From: Martinezella lusitana
GTDB taxonomy: Bacteria; Pseudomonadota; Alphaproteobacteria; Rhizobiales; Rhizobiaceae
Direction of reading: 5' to 3'
DNA: 64,000 nt
Assembly (NCBI RefSeq): GCF_014207095.1
Contig: NZ_JACHBG010000002.1
Span: 620,001-684,000, forward strand
A program made the translations under genes and the position numbers. Shown here piece by piece: positions 7,921 to 17,377 of the stretch; within the stretch, counting starts at the first letter, position 1; each line of letters starts with the position of its first letter. The notes below the pieces were generated by a model. It was not told the origin of the DNA. It saw only the letters and a list, made by a program, of their open reading frames with translations, and ran no database searches.

Positions 7921-8487
7921 TCAATAAACGACATGGCCCTTGAGCGATTGCAGCAACGAGCGGTAGGCCCAGGTGTTTTCGCCGCCGCGATCACGAATTT
8001 CCACGAGCTGGACGCGCGCACCCTGAACATCGCCCTGTTCGAGCAGGGCCTGCCCCATATAGGAGCGCGCCAGAATGTAGTTTGCATCATGCTGCAGGGC
8101 CTTGCGATAGTAGCTCATGCCAAGCTCCATGCGGCCGGCCTTGCGATTGGAATAGCCGAGGTAGTTGAGGATCCGGGGATCATTCTGGTCCTTGGCAAGC
8201 TTCAGGACCGTAATGGCATTGTCGTATTGACCGGCATAAGCGAATTCCCGCGCGGCTTGAAACAACTGGTCATCGTTGAAGCCGCTTTCCTTCGGCTTTA
8301 CGCATTCCTTCTTGTCCTTATCCCATACCTTGCCGTCGGTGCACTTGGTCATGGTCTTGCTCTTCGGCGGCGGGGCCGTTTCATCACTTTCCGAGCCGGC
8401 GGCAAGAGCCTGCAGGCTGGAAGCAAGCATGACCCCCGCAACCAGAGCGCTCATTGCGGAGTTTTTCGCAGCGACTTTGTGACCCAT
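7921..8487 (-). CDS. Secreted TPR-repeat protein
   Basis: A 188-aa protein with a signal peptide (about residues 1-30; hydrophobic MSALVAGVMLASSLQALA, cleavage near ALAAG). A short linker rich in P and K follows, then a small two-cysteine motif (KCTDGKVWDKDKKECV). Residues about 75-175 form two to three TPR-like helical pairs (AREFAYAGQYDNAITVLKLA, ILNYLGYSNRKAGRMELGMS, ARSYMGQALLEQGDVQGA). It should act in the periplasm or be exported, as a protein-binding scaffold. It lies 207 bases upstream of the ECF sigma on the same strand, which suggests common regulation, though a separate transcript is possible. Confidence 0.8.
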   Translation of the reverse strand: MGHKVAAKNSAMSALVAGVMLASSLQALAAGSESDETAPPPKSKTMTKCTDGKVWDKDKKECVKPKESGFNDDQLFQAAREFAYAGQYDNAITVLKLAKDQNDPRILNYLGYSNRKAGRMELGMSYYRKALQHDANYILARSYMGQALLEQGDVQGARVQLVEIRDRGGENTWAYRSLLQSLKGHVVY

Positions 8488-8578
8488 GCCATCCTCCAGG
8501 ATTCCGAGGCTTCAATTGTAGCGCGGCATCTTGGAAAACGCTACCGCAACCACGCAACCGAAGGCCGCGAGAGGCGAA

Positions 8579-9499
8579 TTATGAGGCCAGAATATCGATG
8601 CCAGTGGCGTTCACGCCGTCGCCATCGGCATTGATGCTGTAGCGTTCGGCACTCAACTCCCAGGAACCAGGCCGGCCGGCGATCGAGAAGAGGTTGTAGG
8701 CGGCGGGAGGTTTGAAGCCGCCGACATTCTGTGACGCAGAAGCAATTCCCACAACCGGGACCGGGCCGTTGTGGCTACGCAGCCAGTGCAGGGTATTCAG
8801 GTGGGTATGGCCATGAAGAACCAGCTCGGCGCCGCCAGTCGAGATGGCTGCTGCAAAGCGACGAATGCCGATCATACGCTTGTAGAAGCTAGTGGCGCCG
8901 CGGATCGGTGGATGGTGGATCATGACGACGCGAAAGAGCCCGGCATCGCCGGCGGCGCGGAGCATGTTGACTGTCTCGCGCGCTTGACGGGCAGAATAAA
9001 ATCCGCTGGCGGCGAAGGGTGGGGTGGCGACGGCGGTCGAGCAGCCGATCAGCGCAACCTGATCCCGAATCCGCAGGTAGGGAAAGACATGCCGATCCTC
9101 CTGCCACTCTGCGGGGGCGCGGTCGCCTTTGACATAGGGATACCATGCACGCATGGCCCTCTCGTAGGATCCGGGCACATAGGCGTCGTGATTGCCGGGA
9201 ACGACAGAGGTGTGCAAGGGATCGCCGACCGTTTTCAGCCAAGCGGCGGCCGTCTCGATTTCGATACCGCTTGCAAGGTTGACGAGATCGCCCGTCACCG
9301 CCAGATGATCTGCCTCTTTCGCCTTGATATCGTCCAGAAGCAGATCCAGCGTATTGCCAAAAAGATGCTTGCGTCGGTTTCGGTGCCAGTTCACAAATCC
9401 GGTAATGCGTTTGGAGGCGAGCTCTCTGATCGAAAGGCGTGGCAGGGGGCCTAGATGGACGTCGGAAATGTGCGCGAGCTTGAACATGGGGTGAGACAT
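8579..9499 (-). CDS. Calcineurin-like metallophosphoesterase
   Basis: A 306-aa protein with all five motifs of the two-metal phosphoesterase family in order: DVHLG (about residues 12-16), GDLVN (about 66-70), GNHDAY (about 97-102), HHPP in the middle and HGHTH near the C-terminal third. It resembles the CpdA/Icc type that cleaves cyclic nucleotides or other phosphodiesters, but the substrate is not defined by sequence. The reading frame is open to 9841 upstream; ATG 9499 starts just before the first motif and gives the family's usual length. It is divergent from the NUDIX gene at 9568 with a 68-base shared control region. Confidence 0.9.
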   Translation of the reverse strand: MSHPMFKLAHISDVHLGPLPRLSIRELASKRITGFVNWHRNRRKHLFGNTLDLLLDDIKAKEADHLAVTGDLVNLASGIEIETAAAWLKTVGDPLHTSVVPGNHDAYVPGSYERAMRAWYPYVKGDRAPAEWQEDRHVFPYLRIRDQVALIGCSTAVATPPFAASGFYSARQARETVNMLRAAGDAGLFRVVMIHHPPIRGATSFYKRMIGIRRFAAAISTGGAELVLHGHTHLNTLHWLRSHNGPVPVVGIASASQNVGGFKPPAAYNLFSIAGRPGSWELSAERYSINADGDGVNATGIDILAS

Positions 9500-9567
9500 A
9501 GCCCACTCTACTGCCAAAACAAATAGATCGCCGGTTTGAATAAGGGGTGGGGCGTTACGGTTTGCGC

Positions 9568-10059
9568 ATGAACGACAAGATTGCACGAGACGAAAAGAGT
9601 AGCGTATGGGCGAAGCTGTTTGGCCGGGCTCTGCACGTCTATTTCGCGTTGACCCGAAGCATGACTCTGGGCGTGCGTGCTGCATGTTTTGACGCTGAAG
9701 GGCGGATCTTTCTGGTGCGCCATTCCTACATTGCCGGCTGGCACATGCCCGGCGGCGGCGTCGAGCGCCACGAGACGGTGGAGCAGGCGCTTGAGAAGGA
9801 ATTGCGTGAGGAAGGCAATCTGGTGATCTCGGGCGAGCCACAGCTCTTCCACGTCTATTTCAACAATCGCACCAGCAAGCGCGATCACGTCGTCTTCTAT
9901 CGTGTCGAGGTGACGCAGACTGCGCCGCGCAAACCGGACCGCGAAATCGTCGAGAGCGGTTTCTTCCCGCGCGATGCACTCCCGCCGGGGACGACCAATG
10001 CGACGTTTCGCCGGCTGGAAGAGCTGGAAGGAACCGCGCGCCCTTCCAACTATTGGTAA
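9568..10059 (+). CDS. NUDIX hydrolase
   Basis: A 163-aa protein with a NUDIX box beginning at GGGVERHETVEQALEKEL and ending REEG (about residues 66-88), matching G-x5-E-x7-R-E-x2-E-E-x-G. Family members hydrolyse a nucleoside diphosphate linked to another group. About 40 residues precede the domain, with a hydrophobic-basic stretch (WAKLFGRALHVYFALTRSMT) seen in NUDIX proteins annotated as ADP-ribose or nucleotide hydrolases. I use ATG 9568; a GTG at 9547 would add seven residues. A strong hairpin terminator overlaps the stop codon. Confidence 0.88.
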   Translation: MNDKIARDEKSSVWAKLFGRALHVYFALTRSMTLGVRAACFDAEGRIFLVRHSYIAGWHMPGGGVERHETVEQALEKELREEGNLVISGEPQLFHVYFNNRTSKRDHVVFYRVEVTQTAPRKPDREIVESGFFPRDALPPGTTNATFRRLEELEGTARPSNYW

Positions 10060-10088
10060 TCCCGCCTGGTCGCATTCGACGGCGGGAT
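10059..10088. terminator. Bidirectional terminator between NUDIX and GST genes
   Basis: ATCCCGCC (10059-10066) pairs with GGCGGGAT (10081-10088), with an inner GTCG-CATT-CGAC stem and a two-base bulge. On the plus strand GTCCCTGTTT follows. It sits between two convergent genes and can serve both. Confidence 0.75.
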
Positions 10089-10103
10089 GTCCCTGTTTCC
10101 CGA

Positions 10104-11093
10104 TCAAGCCGCCTTTGCGAGCCGGTCCCGGCCATGCGGGCGATGGAAATCCAGTTCGGGGCCGATCGGAACGATGCCTGTCGGGTTGATTGTCCTGTGG
10201 CTGCGATAGTAATGGTTCTTGATGTGAGCGAGGTTCACGGTCTCCGCCACGCCGGCGATCTGATAAAGATCACGAAGATATGCGGAGAGGTTCGCATAGT
10301 CGGCAATGCGGCGGATGTTGCACTTGAAATGGCCGACATAAACAGCATCGAAGCGAACCAGCGTTGTGAAGAGCCGCCAATCCGCTTCGGTCAGACGTTC
10401 GCTAAACAGGTAGCGCTGCGTCGATAGCCTCTTGTCGAGCATATCGAGCGTTTCGAAAAGGCTGCGGGCACCGTCCTCATAGGCTTCCTGTGTCGTCGCA
10501 AACCCGGCCTTGTAGACGCCGTTGTTGACAGTGTCGTAGACGACGCTGTTCAGGGCATCGATTTCGGCGCGCAGATTGGCGGGATAGAAATCCTCGCGCG
10601 AGCCGGTCAATTCGTCGAAGGCGCTATTGAACATGCGGATGATTTCGGCTGATTCGTTGTTGACGATCGTACCGGTCTGCTTGTCCCAGAGAACGGGAAC
10701 CGTCACCCGGCCGGAATAATGCGGATCGGCCTTGACGTAGACCTCCCAGAGCGTTTTCGCTCCGAAAAGAGGATCGATCGTTCCGCCGTCCGTTCCCTTG
10801 AATTCCCAGCCTTTTTCCAGCATCAGGGGATCGACGATCGAGACCGAGATCAGATCTTCCAGCTTCTTCAGCTTGCGGAAGATCAAGGTGCGATGTGCCC
10901 AAGGGCACGCAAGCGAAACGTAGAGATGGTAACGCCCGGCTTCAGCCTTGAAACCGCCGGTTCCGGTCGGGCCGGCCGCTCCGTCAGGGGTAATCCAGTT
11001 GCGGAATTGCGAGGCGGCGCGCTTGAAATGGCCCTTCGTTTCTTTGGTGTCGTACCAGACATCGTGCCAGATGCCGTCTACCAACATGCCCAT
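10104..11093 (-). CDS. Glutathionyl-hydroquinone reductase (xi-class glutathione S-transferase)
   Basis: A 329-aa protein of the YqjG/PcpF-like xi GST class. The active-site cysteine lies in SLACPWAHRT (about residues 62-71), which fixes the class because ordinary GSTs use Ser or Tyr. The C-terminal helical domain carries the family stretches FATTQEAYE, RYLFSERLTEADWRLFTTLVRFD and HIKNHYYRSH. The enzyme uses glutathione to reduce glutathionyl-hydroquinones in the cytoplasm, protecting against quinone adducts. ATG 11093 is preceded by AAAGGG; the frame's extension to 11189 is unlike the family. It is convergent with the NUDIX gene. Confidence 0.93.
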   Translation of the reverse strand: MGMLVDGIWHDVWYDTKETKGHFKRAASQFRNWITPDGAAGPTGTGGFKAEAGRYHLYVSLACPWAHRTLIFRKLKKLEDLISVSIVDPLMLEKGWEFKGTDGGTIDPLFGAKTLWEVYVKADPHYSGRVTVPVLWDKQTGTIVNNESAEIIRMFNSAFDELTGSREDFYPANLRAEIDALNSVVYDTVNNGVYKAGFATTQEAYEDGARSLFETLDMLDKRLSTQRYLFSERLTEADWRLFTTLVRFDAVYVGHFKCNIRRIADYANLSAYLRDLYQIAGVAETVNLAHIKNHYYRSHRTINPTGIVPIGPELDFHRPHGRDRLAKAA

Positions 11094-11448
11094 TGTTCTG
11101 CCCTTTCGGAATTCTAGAGAGGATGGTGCGGAAGATACGTCATAGCAGCGGAATTTCGAGCTGATAAACGATGAACACTGCGTAGCCACCGCAATCTACG
11201 ATATAGACGCATGCGAGAGGCCGGTATTTTACGCTGCTGTCATCATGCGGACACGATCTTGCATCAACTGATGGCAGCATGCATTTTGCATTGGACGTGC
11301 TGGATATTTCCTGCTATCGGGCTTGTCACACTTTGAGGACCACTTGTCATGAAAGTAACCAGAAGCCTGCGACGACGCCGATGATCCCGAACGCTCCACG
11401 AGCGCCTTCGAGAACAATTCCGTCTGTCTATCCGGTTTTCTTGGTCTA
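11094..11448. other. Non-coding gap between GST and acetyltransferase genes
   Basis: 355 bases holding the divergent upstream regions of the GST gene and the acetyltransferase at 11449. I find no convincing gene. An 11-codon frame ending in four arginines starts at ATG 11349 after GAGGA, too short to trust. On the minus strand at about 11350-11400 a short hydrophobic stretch (FGIIGVVAGFWLLS) ends at a TGA but has no start codon in frame, so it could be the remnant of a small membrane protein. Confidence 0.4.
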
Positions 11449-12012
11449 ATGTACAAGCACGATCTGATCTACCTCACTGAGGATGCGTCGCACGACGCTG
11501 CCATCGAAATCATCAACGAAGAAGCATTTGGTCCCGGCCGGTTTACCCGTGCCGCAGCGCGGATTCGCGAACAGGGACCGCATGATCTGTCGCTTTCCTT
11601 CATCTGCGCCGATGACGGCGAGACGATTGCATCGGTGCGGATGACGCCCGTGCTCGCCGGCACCGTCAAAGGGCACCTGCTTGGACCGCTTGCGGTTCGG
11701 CCATCGCACAAGAATAAAGGCATCGGCCGCGAACTCGTGCGGATTGCTGTTGAAGCGGCCAAGCGGAAAGGGTCGGAGGCTGTCATCCTCGTCGGCGATC
11801 CGCCTTACTATTGTCCGCTCGGCTTCGAAAAGGTCGCCTATAATGCTCTGGCGTTTCCGGGGCCGGTCGATCCGAACCGTGTTCTGGTGGTGCCGATTGT
11901 CGCCGACACGCATGAGCGGCTGCAGGGCACCATCGCCTGGCGGGATGATACCCTGACTGTCGAGGACGAGGATTTCGACGAGATCGAGCCTTTGACGGCG
12001 ATCGCGATTTAA
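11449..12012 (+). CDS. GNAT-family N-acetyltransferase (YhbS-like)
   Basis: A 187-aa protein. The acetyl-CoA binding motif is AVRPSHKNKGIGRELVRIAV (about residues 83-102), preceded by the strand LLGPLAV and followed by VILVGDPPYYCPLGFEKV, the signature seen in YhbS-type acetyltransferases. The acceptor is unknown. No ribosome binding site is obvious before ATG 11449. It is convergent with the next acetyltransferase and 37 bases apart. Confidence 0.87.
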   Translation: MYKHDLIYLTEDASHDAAIEIINEEAFGPGRFTRAAARIREQGPHDLSLSFICADDGETIASVRMTPVLAGTVKGHLLGPLAVRPSHKNKGIGRELVRIAVEAAKRKGSEAVILVGDPPYYCPLGFEKVAYNALAFPGPVDPNRVLVVPIVADTHERLQGTIAWRDDTLTVEDEDFDEIEPLTAIAI

Positions 12013-12049
12013 GATCCGCGATAGATGGGCGATGATCGCCGTGCTGGGT

Positions 12050-12478
12050 TCAGCGCTGCGGTAGCTTTTTCTGCAGGAAGAAACGGCTGCGGCCGACCGG
12101 AAAATCCGGCAACTCGCCGAAGATCGTATAGCCCTGGCGCTGATAGGCGCGTAGCGCCTGTGGATTGAAGGTATCGATCCACGCCGCGAAACAGCCGCGA
12201 GCTGCTGCTTCGGCTTCCGCCGCATCGAGCAGCTTGCCTGCCATACCCTGGCCGCGCAGGGTGTCGGGCACGAACAGCCATTGCGTGAACAGCCATCCCC
12301 AGCCCGTATAGCCGGAGATTCCGCCGATGGTGTTGCCTTCGTCGTCTCGGATGAGCACGGCCAGCGCCCTGCGTTGCGATGCGCCGATATCGGCGGCATT
12401 GAAGGCTGTCAGGCCTTGGCTGATCGCAGCGAGGTCGGCGTCGGAGGGGGCGTCCGTAATATCGAATTCTGTCATCAT
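12050..12478 (-). CDS. GNAT-family N-acetyltransferase
   Basis: A 142-aa protein with the GNAT core: IGGISGYTGWGWLFTQWLFV forms the central strands, LRGQGMAGKLLDAAEAEAAA (about residues 74-93) is the acetyl-CoA motif, and TFNPQALRAYQRQGYTIFGE is the final helix-strand. The substrate cannot be predicted. Its start codon lies two bases after the stop of the large membrane protein gene at 12481-14556 on the same strand, so it may be the last gene of the MoxR-type operon rather than an independent one. Confidence 0.87.
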   Translation of the reverse strand: MMTEFDITDAPSDADLAAISQGLTAFNAADIGASQRRALAVLIRDDEGNTIGGISGYTGWGWLFTQWLFVPDTLRGQGMAGKLLDAAEAEAAARGCFAAWIDTFNPQALRAYQRQGYTIFGELPDFPVGRSRFFLQKKLPQR

Positions 12479-12480
12479 GT

Positions 12481-14556
12481 TTACCGTCCTTCACGCCACC
12501 ATGTGGCCGAGAAGGCAAAGAGGAGTAGGGCAAGGCCGGCAAAGCCTGCGAACAGGGGCAAGGTGTTGATCCCCTTGAGCACGGTTTCGTCGGTCATGCG
12601 GACGGTTAGTCGCTGGCCGTCTGCGACGCGCACTGCGCCGCGAACCGGCAGGATCTGCGGGACCGTGACGCCGCCATTGGCGCTTGCGACACGGGCGACA
12701 AGGCCCTTGGTCTTTTGCACCAGCGGCTTCAGCGTTTCGGTGGTCGAGATCATCGCCTTGAACTCAGGAGCGTCGATGGCGCCGATATGCACCAGCGTCG
12801 AAAGATTGCCATCGCTGATCTGGTAGAGGCCGATCTCGTCCATATGCTTCTGAGCCTGATAGAGGCCGGGCTGCGCTTGCTTCAAAGGCAAAGTCAGCGT
12901 CTTTCCGGAGGGCGACTTGATGGTGGCAGCGCCGGGATCGTCCCCGACCGTCTGACGTGTCACTTGCAGCGTGCGGCCGGAAGCATTCGCCGTCAGCGCT
13001 TCCTCCTCCAGAGCTGGTTCCTTCAACAGCCAATGGGCTATGCGGCGATAGAGCGACACATGCGGACCGCCTCCTTCGAAGCCACGCGCCCACAGCCAAC
13101 CTTCATCGGAGAGCAGCATGGCGACGCGACCCTGGCCGACGCGATTGAGCACCAGCAATGGACTGCTGTCTGCGCCGACCATGACGGTTTGGCCCTGGGG
13201 CTTTTCGACATCGACGGTGCGGAACCAGCGTCCCCAATGCGGTGGCTCGGTGTCCGATCCGTCCAGGCCGCGCGTCACCGGGTGCTTGCGGCCCTGGTCA
13301 GAGAGGCGAGGATAGAAGGGTTTCTCGATCATCTGGCCCGTCGGCTCTGCGGGCAGAACCGAGGCGAGCGGCGTCAGCGCGATCGAGTTGCCGGCCGCGT
13401 GTTCGGGACCGGCGGCCACGAGCAACGCCCCGCCATTTTCGACGTACTGCGCCATGTAATCATAATAGATCGTCGGCAGGACGTTCTGACGGTCCTGGTA
13501 ACGGTCGAAGATAATCAGGTCGAAAGAGCTGATCTTGTCGACGAAGAGTTCGCGTGTCGGGAAGGCGATCAGCGACAGTTCGTTGATCGGCGTGCCGTCC
13601 TGCTTATCCGGCGGGCGAAGAATAGTGAAGTGCACGAGGTCGACAGATGGATCCGACTTCAACAGGTTACGCCAGGCGCGTTCGCCTGCGTGCGGCTCGC
13701 CCGAAACCAGCAGGACGCGCATGTTCTGGCGGATGCCTTCTATCAGCTGAACCGTGCGGTTGTTGGTCGGCGTGACTTCGCCGGGGACTTCCGCGACGGA
13801 GAATTCGAGGACGTTGTTGCCGGCACGCGGCACCTTGAAGCTGAAGGGCGTATCCTGGCCGGGCGTCGCCTGCAGAGTGGCGATCTCGTCGCCGTTCATC
13901 TTGATGGTGACATCGGCGAGGCCACCTGGGCTCTTGCCATCGTCCACGACATGGAAGATGAGCTGCTGCTCATCATTATTGACAATGCCGAAGCGCGGCG
14001 CGCGCACGATTTCGATGCGGCGATCGAATTCATCGGGCTTGCCGGTGATCAGGCCATGGATCGGTGCGTCGAAGCCGAGCTGCTGGTTCACGCCCGGGAT
14101 GTCGTGGATCTGTCCGTCGGTCAGGAAGATCGCGGCGCCGATGCGGGCGGGCGGCACATCGGCAATGGCGGAGGAGAGGGCCGTGAACAGCCGCGTCGAC
14201 GGCGAGTCCGACTCGGCAGGGTCCCGCACATCGACGAAGCGCGGCTCAATGCGCGGGAACTGCGCCAGCCGGTCCTTCAGCATGGCCAGCGCATCATCCG
14301 TCATCTTGGTGCGCTCGGGCGTCTGCTGGCTGAGGCTTCGGTCGATGATGACAGGGACGATCGTCGTCAGCTGGTCGCGGTCTTCCTGCATCAGCACGGG
14401 ATTGGCGAGTGCGATCAGCAGCGCTAGGCCAGCAAGCGCACGGATCCAGCTGCCGCGCAGGCGTCGGTAGATCGCAAGTGCTGCGATGGCAAGCGTCACC
14501 ACCGCGAGGGCCGATAGCACCGGCCAGGGCAGGAAGGGGGCAAAACCGATATTCAT
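12481..14556 (-). CDS. Membrane protein with VWA-like and glutamine-amidotransferase-like domains
   Basis: A 691-aa inner-membrane protein. Two helices lie near the N-terminus (about residues 10-30 and 38-56) and one near the C-terminus (about 665-685), leaving a large periplasmic region. The motif DRSLS (about residues 73-77) fits the metal-binding DxSxS of von Willebrand A domains. The later LVSGEPHAGERAW and LIIFDRYQ segments resemble the class I amidotransferase-like fold found in these proteins. It is the fourth gene of the MoxR-DUF58-DUF4159 set, where such proteins are thought to work together in envelope maintenance or complex assembly. One base separates it from the upstream gene. 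Confidence 0.8.
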   Translation of the reverse strand: MNIGFAPFLPWPVLSALAVVTLAIAALAIYRRLRGSWIRALAGLALLIALANPVLMQEDRDQLTTIVPVIIDRSLSQQTPERTKMTDDALAMLKDRLAQFPRIEPRFVDVRDPAESDSPSTRLFTALSSAIADVPPARIGAAIFLTDGQIHDIPGVNQQLGFDAPIHGLITGKPDEFDRRIEIVRAPRFGIVNNDEQQLIFHVVDDGKSPGGLADVTIKMNGDEIATLQATPGQDTPFSFKVPRAGNNVLEFSVAEVPGEVTPTNNRTVQLIEGIRQNMRVLLVSGEPHAGERAWRNLLKSDPSVDLVHFTILRPPDKQDGTPINELSLIAFPTRELFVDKISSFDLIIFDRYQDRQNVLPTIYYDYMAQYVENGGALLVAAGPEHAAGNSIALTPLASVLPAEPTGQMIEKPFYPRLSDQGRKHPVTRGLDGSDTEPPHWGRWFRTVDVEKPQGQTVMVGADSSPLLVLNRVGQGRVAMLLSDEGWLWARGFEGGGPHVSLYRRIAHWLLKEPALEEEALTANASGRTLQVTRQTVGDDPGAATIKSPSGKTLTLPLKQAQPGLYQAQKHMDEIGLYQISDGNLSTLVHIGAIDAPEFKAMISTTETLKPLVQKTKGLVARVASANGGVTVPQILPVRGAVRVADGQRLTVRMTDETVLKGINTLPLFAGFAGLALLLFAFSATWWREGR

Positions 14557-14557
14557 C

Positions 14558-17377
14558 TCACTGCCCCAACCGTTGCAAAATGTCGCCGACGTGCACCTGG
14601 TCCGACTTATAGTTGCCGGTCAGCATATACATCATGATGTTGACGCCGCTGCGGTAGGCATATTCGCGCTGGGTCTCGTCCGGTGGAACGGTCGGCAGCA
14701 ATGGCGAGCCGTTCTGGTCGATCGCCCATGCGCCGGCGAAGTCGTTCCCCGTGATCATGATCGGCGTCACGCCGTCCGATGAGGCGACCGCATTGCTGTC
14801 GCGGCGGCTATCCTGGCGCGCTTCCACCCAGAGAGGGCTATCGGCATAACGGCCGGGAAAGCTCGAGAGCAAATAGAAGGATTTGGTGAGCACATGACCT
14901 GCCGGTACCGGCTCCAGTGCGGGAATGTCAAGATTGGCGAGGATCTGCTGCAGCCGCTGGCCGTTCGGTCCCGGCGATGAGGTATCGCCCATCGTGTTGA
15001 TGGCATCGCGCGTATCGAAAAGCACAGTGCCGCCATTGCGCATATAGGCGTCGATGCGGTTGATCGCGTCGTTGGACGGCATCGGCGCCGTCGCCGATAT
15101 CGGCCAGTAGATCAGCGGATAGAAGGCGAGCTCGTCCTTCGCCGGATCCAGCCCAACCGGGGGGCCCGGTTCCAACGTCGTGCGGTAGGTCAGATAGTCC
15201 GAAAGGCCAGCAAGGCCGCGTTCGGAAACACGGTCGACCTCGGACTCGCCCGTGACGACGTAGGCTAGATGCGTCTTGTCGAGCCGCGAATAAATGGTGT
15301 CGTCGCCCGGCTTCGTATCGTCTGCTAGGGCATTGGCAGGATGCAGGAACGTTGCGACGGAAAGAGCCAGTAACAGCATTGCGGCGCCACCGGCAGCCGT
15401 TTTTGCCGATCTGCCGAAGCGTGAAAAGACGCCGTTCATGAAAAGCACGATCAGGCTATCCGCCAGAAGGGTGAGGAAGGCGAGGGTGAAGAGGACCGGC
15501 TTGGCAGACCATGCTTCGCCACCAATAAGGCCTTCGCGCAGGACCGTTCCGGCTGCCGCGTCCAGTGGCTTCAGCGCCGTGCCGGGGCCGAGGACGTTGA
15601 CGGCGGTAAAGCCCTCTTCGGAGCCGTACAGGCCGGGCGGATTGTCGAAACTGGCGGCGGGTGCGCCCTTGACACTGCGCTCCAGTGGGCGGGCGCTGCC
15701 GATTTCGCTGGTCAGAACGCCCTTGGCCGTCAGAAGCCGGTATGGCGGCATTGCTTCAGCTGTCTTGGCCGCAGTCTCCGCCGAGTTGACGCCGCCCGAG
15801 CGAGACAGCTGGACGATGCGGCGCAGCATTTCGACGAAATCGCCGGAAATCGGCAGATCCGACCATTGCGGCTCGGCGCTGACGTGGAAGAGCACGACGC
15901 GGCCGGCCTGCATCTGCTTTTCCGTGACGAGTGGCGTCCCATCGGCAAGGCTTGCCCAGGTGCGCTCGGCAAGGTCCGGCGTCGGTTCGGCCAGAACCTG
16001 CCGCTTGATCAGCACATTGGTCGGCTTCGGCATACCTGCGAATGGACCAAAGGAGGGAAAGTCGGCCAGTGGCTGCGGTTCGGCCCATGAGAGCGCGCCG
16101 CCAAAGGTGCGCTCTCCCTGTCGCAATGTCACGGGGACGAGCGGATCATCAGCAGGAGCTGCGGCAAGGCGCGGGCCTGCGAAACGGATCAGCGTGCCGC
16201 CGTTCTGGATCCAGCGCTGCAGCGGAGCGTAGGTTTCCTGCGGCAGGCGACCGACATCGGCCATGATGATCATGGAGGGGTTGCCGGCCAGCAATTGCGG
16301 GATGGCCTTCGCCAGATCCGCGCTGCTGGGCTGGATCAGATCGGCGTAGGGCTGCAGGGCGCGCTGTATATAATAGAGCGGCGACAGGATCGGCTGGAAT
16401 TCGTCGGCCGCCTGGCCCGAGAGCAGCGCCACGCGGCGGCGGCGGAAGCCGTCGTCGAGCAGGTGAACGGTGCCGGCATTGGCATAGCGGTCGACACCGA
16501 TGCGGGCGAAATCGTTGCGCATCTCGAAGGGAGCGGTGATGGAGCCGGTTGCGACGGTCTGGCCGCTGGCAAAATTCAGCGCTCCGGCAGCGATCGGCCG
16601 GCCTTGATTGTCCTGCGCCGTCAGTTGCAGGTGGAGCGGGCTGGCTCCATTCAACCGTGTCGCAGTGACGCTCATGTCGTTGACGTTGTTGGAGGCGCCG
16701 GTGATTGCGAGAATGTCGTTGCCATTGCCCTCGATCAGCCGCAGTTCGCTTGGCTGGAGGGCGGCAAGCCGGCTGACGATATCGTCCTTTTCCTTCGCCT
16801 CGATACCATCGGAGATGAAAGCGATCGTTCCAGGCTTGCTGCCATTGAGCGCGGCCTTGACGGCGTCGGCAGCTCTCTGCCTGTCAGGCACCAGCGGCCT
16901 CGGATTCATCGCATGAAGCTTGTCGCGGGCGGCAGTCGCGGCGCTCGGCGTCGCGTCGTTGCTCTGCTCGGCGGTAAAGGCGATCGATACCGGAATGCCT
17001 TTGGCATCGGCATCGTCGATCAAAGCATCTGTGGTTCGGACACGGCGATCCCAGTCCGACGTGCTTGCCCAGCTGTTGTCGATCATCAGGACCAGCGGGC
17101 CGCCGCTCGACAGGGTATTTGTCCGCGGATTGAACATCGGATTGGCGATGGCGAGGATCACCAGGGCGGCGAGCAGCATACGCAGCAGCGTCAGCCACCA
17201 GGGGCTGCGCGCCGGCGTTTCCTCTCGCTTGAGGATGGACGCCAGAATTCGCAGCGGCGGGAAGACTTCGGCACGCGGCTGCGGCGGCGTCAGCCGCAGA
17301 AGCCACCAGATTGCGGGAAGAAGGATCAGAGCGGCGAGGATGGCCGGCGAAGCGAATGCGAAGGAAAGTCCGCTCAT
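14558..17377 (-). CDS. BatA/DUF4159-type large membrane protein
   Basis: A 939-aa protein. The N-terminus has the BatA-type double helix (about residues 8-26 and 62-82) with the linking segment LRLTPPQPRAEVFPPLRIL. Next comes a VWA-like domain starting LVLMIDNSWAS (about 95-105), where the third metal-binding position reads Ala in place of Ser. A second pair of helices lies in the middle (about 630-650 and 665-685). The C-terminal third is a DUF4159 domain with TIYSRLDKTHLAYV, FYPLIYWPI and GGTVLFDTRD. It overlaps the DUF58 gene by four bases and is translationally coupled to it. Likely role: an inner-membrane scaffold that works with the MoxR ATPase. Confidence 0.85.
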   Translation of the reverse strand: MSGLSFAFASPAILAALILLPAIWWLLRLTPPQPRAEVFPPLRILASILKREETPARSPWWLTLLRMLLAALVILAIANPMFNPRTNTLSSGGPLVLMIDNSWASTSDWDRRVRTTDALIDDADAKGIPVSIAFTAEQSNDATPSAATAARDKLHAMNPRPLVPDRQRAADAVKAALNGSKPGTIAFISDGIEAKEKDDIVSRLAALQPSELRLIEGNGNDILAITGASNNVNDMSVTATRLNGASPLHLQLTAQDNQGRPIAAGALNFASGQTVATGSITAPFEMRNDFARIGVDRYANAGTVHLLDDGFRRRRVALLSGQAADEFQPILSPLYYIQRALQPYADLIQPSSADLAKAIPQLLAGNPSMIIMADVGRLPQETYAPLQRWIQNGGTLIRFAGPRLAAAPADDPLVPVTLRQGERTFGGALSWAEPQPLADFPSFGPFAGMPKPTNVLIKRQVLAEPTPDLAERTWASLADGTPLVTEKQMQAGRVVLFHVSAEPQWSDLPISGDFVEMLRRIVQLSRSGGVNSAETAAKTAEAMPPYRLLTAKGVLTSEIGSARPLERSVKGAPAASFDNPPGLYGSEEGFTAVNVLGPGTALKPLDAAAGTVLREGLIGGEAWSAKPVLFTLAFLTLLADSLIVLFMNGVFSRFGRSAKTAAGGAAMLLLALSVATFLHPANALADDTKPGDDTIYSRLDKTHLAYVVTGESEVDRVSERGLAGLSDYLTYRTTLEPGPPVGLDPAKDELAFYPLIYWPISATAPMPSNDAINRIDAYMRNGGTVLFDTRDAINTMGDTSSPGPNGQRLQQILANLDIPALEPVPAGHVLTKSFYLLSSFPGRYADSPLWVEARQDSRRDSNAVASSDGVTPIMITGNDFAGAWAIDQNGSPLLPTVPPDETQREYAYRSGVNIMMYMLTGNYKSDQVHVGDILQRLGQ

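Noticed and set aside
11229..11456. 75-codon minus-strand frame
   Set aside because: Overlaps the acetyltransferase start, has no ribosome binding site and no recognised features.
12715..14427. Long plus-strand frame inside the 691-aa membrane protein gene
   Set aside because: Shadow of a GC-rich gene; rich in Arg, Asp and His without any domain.
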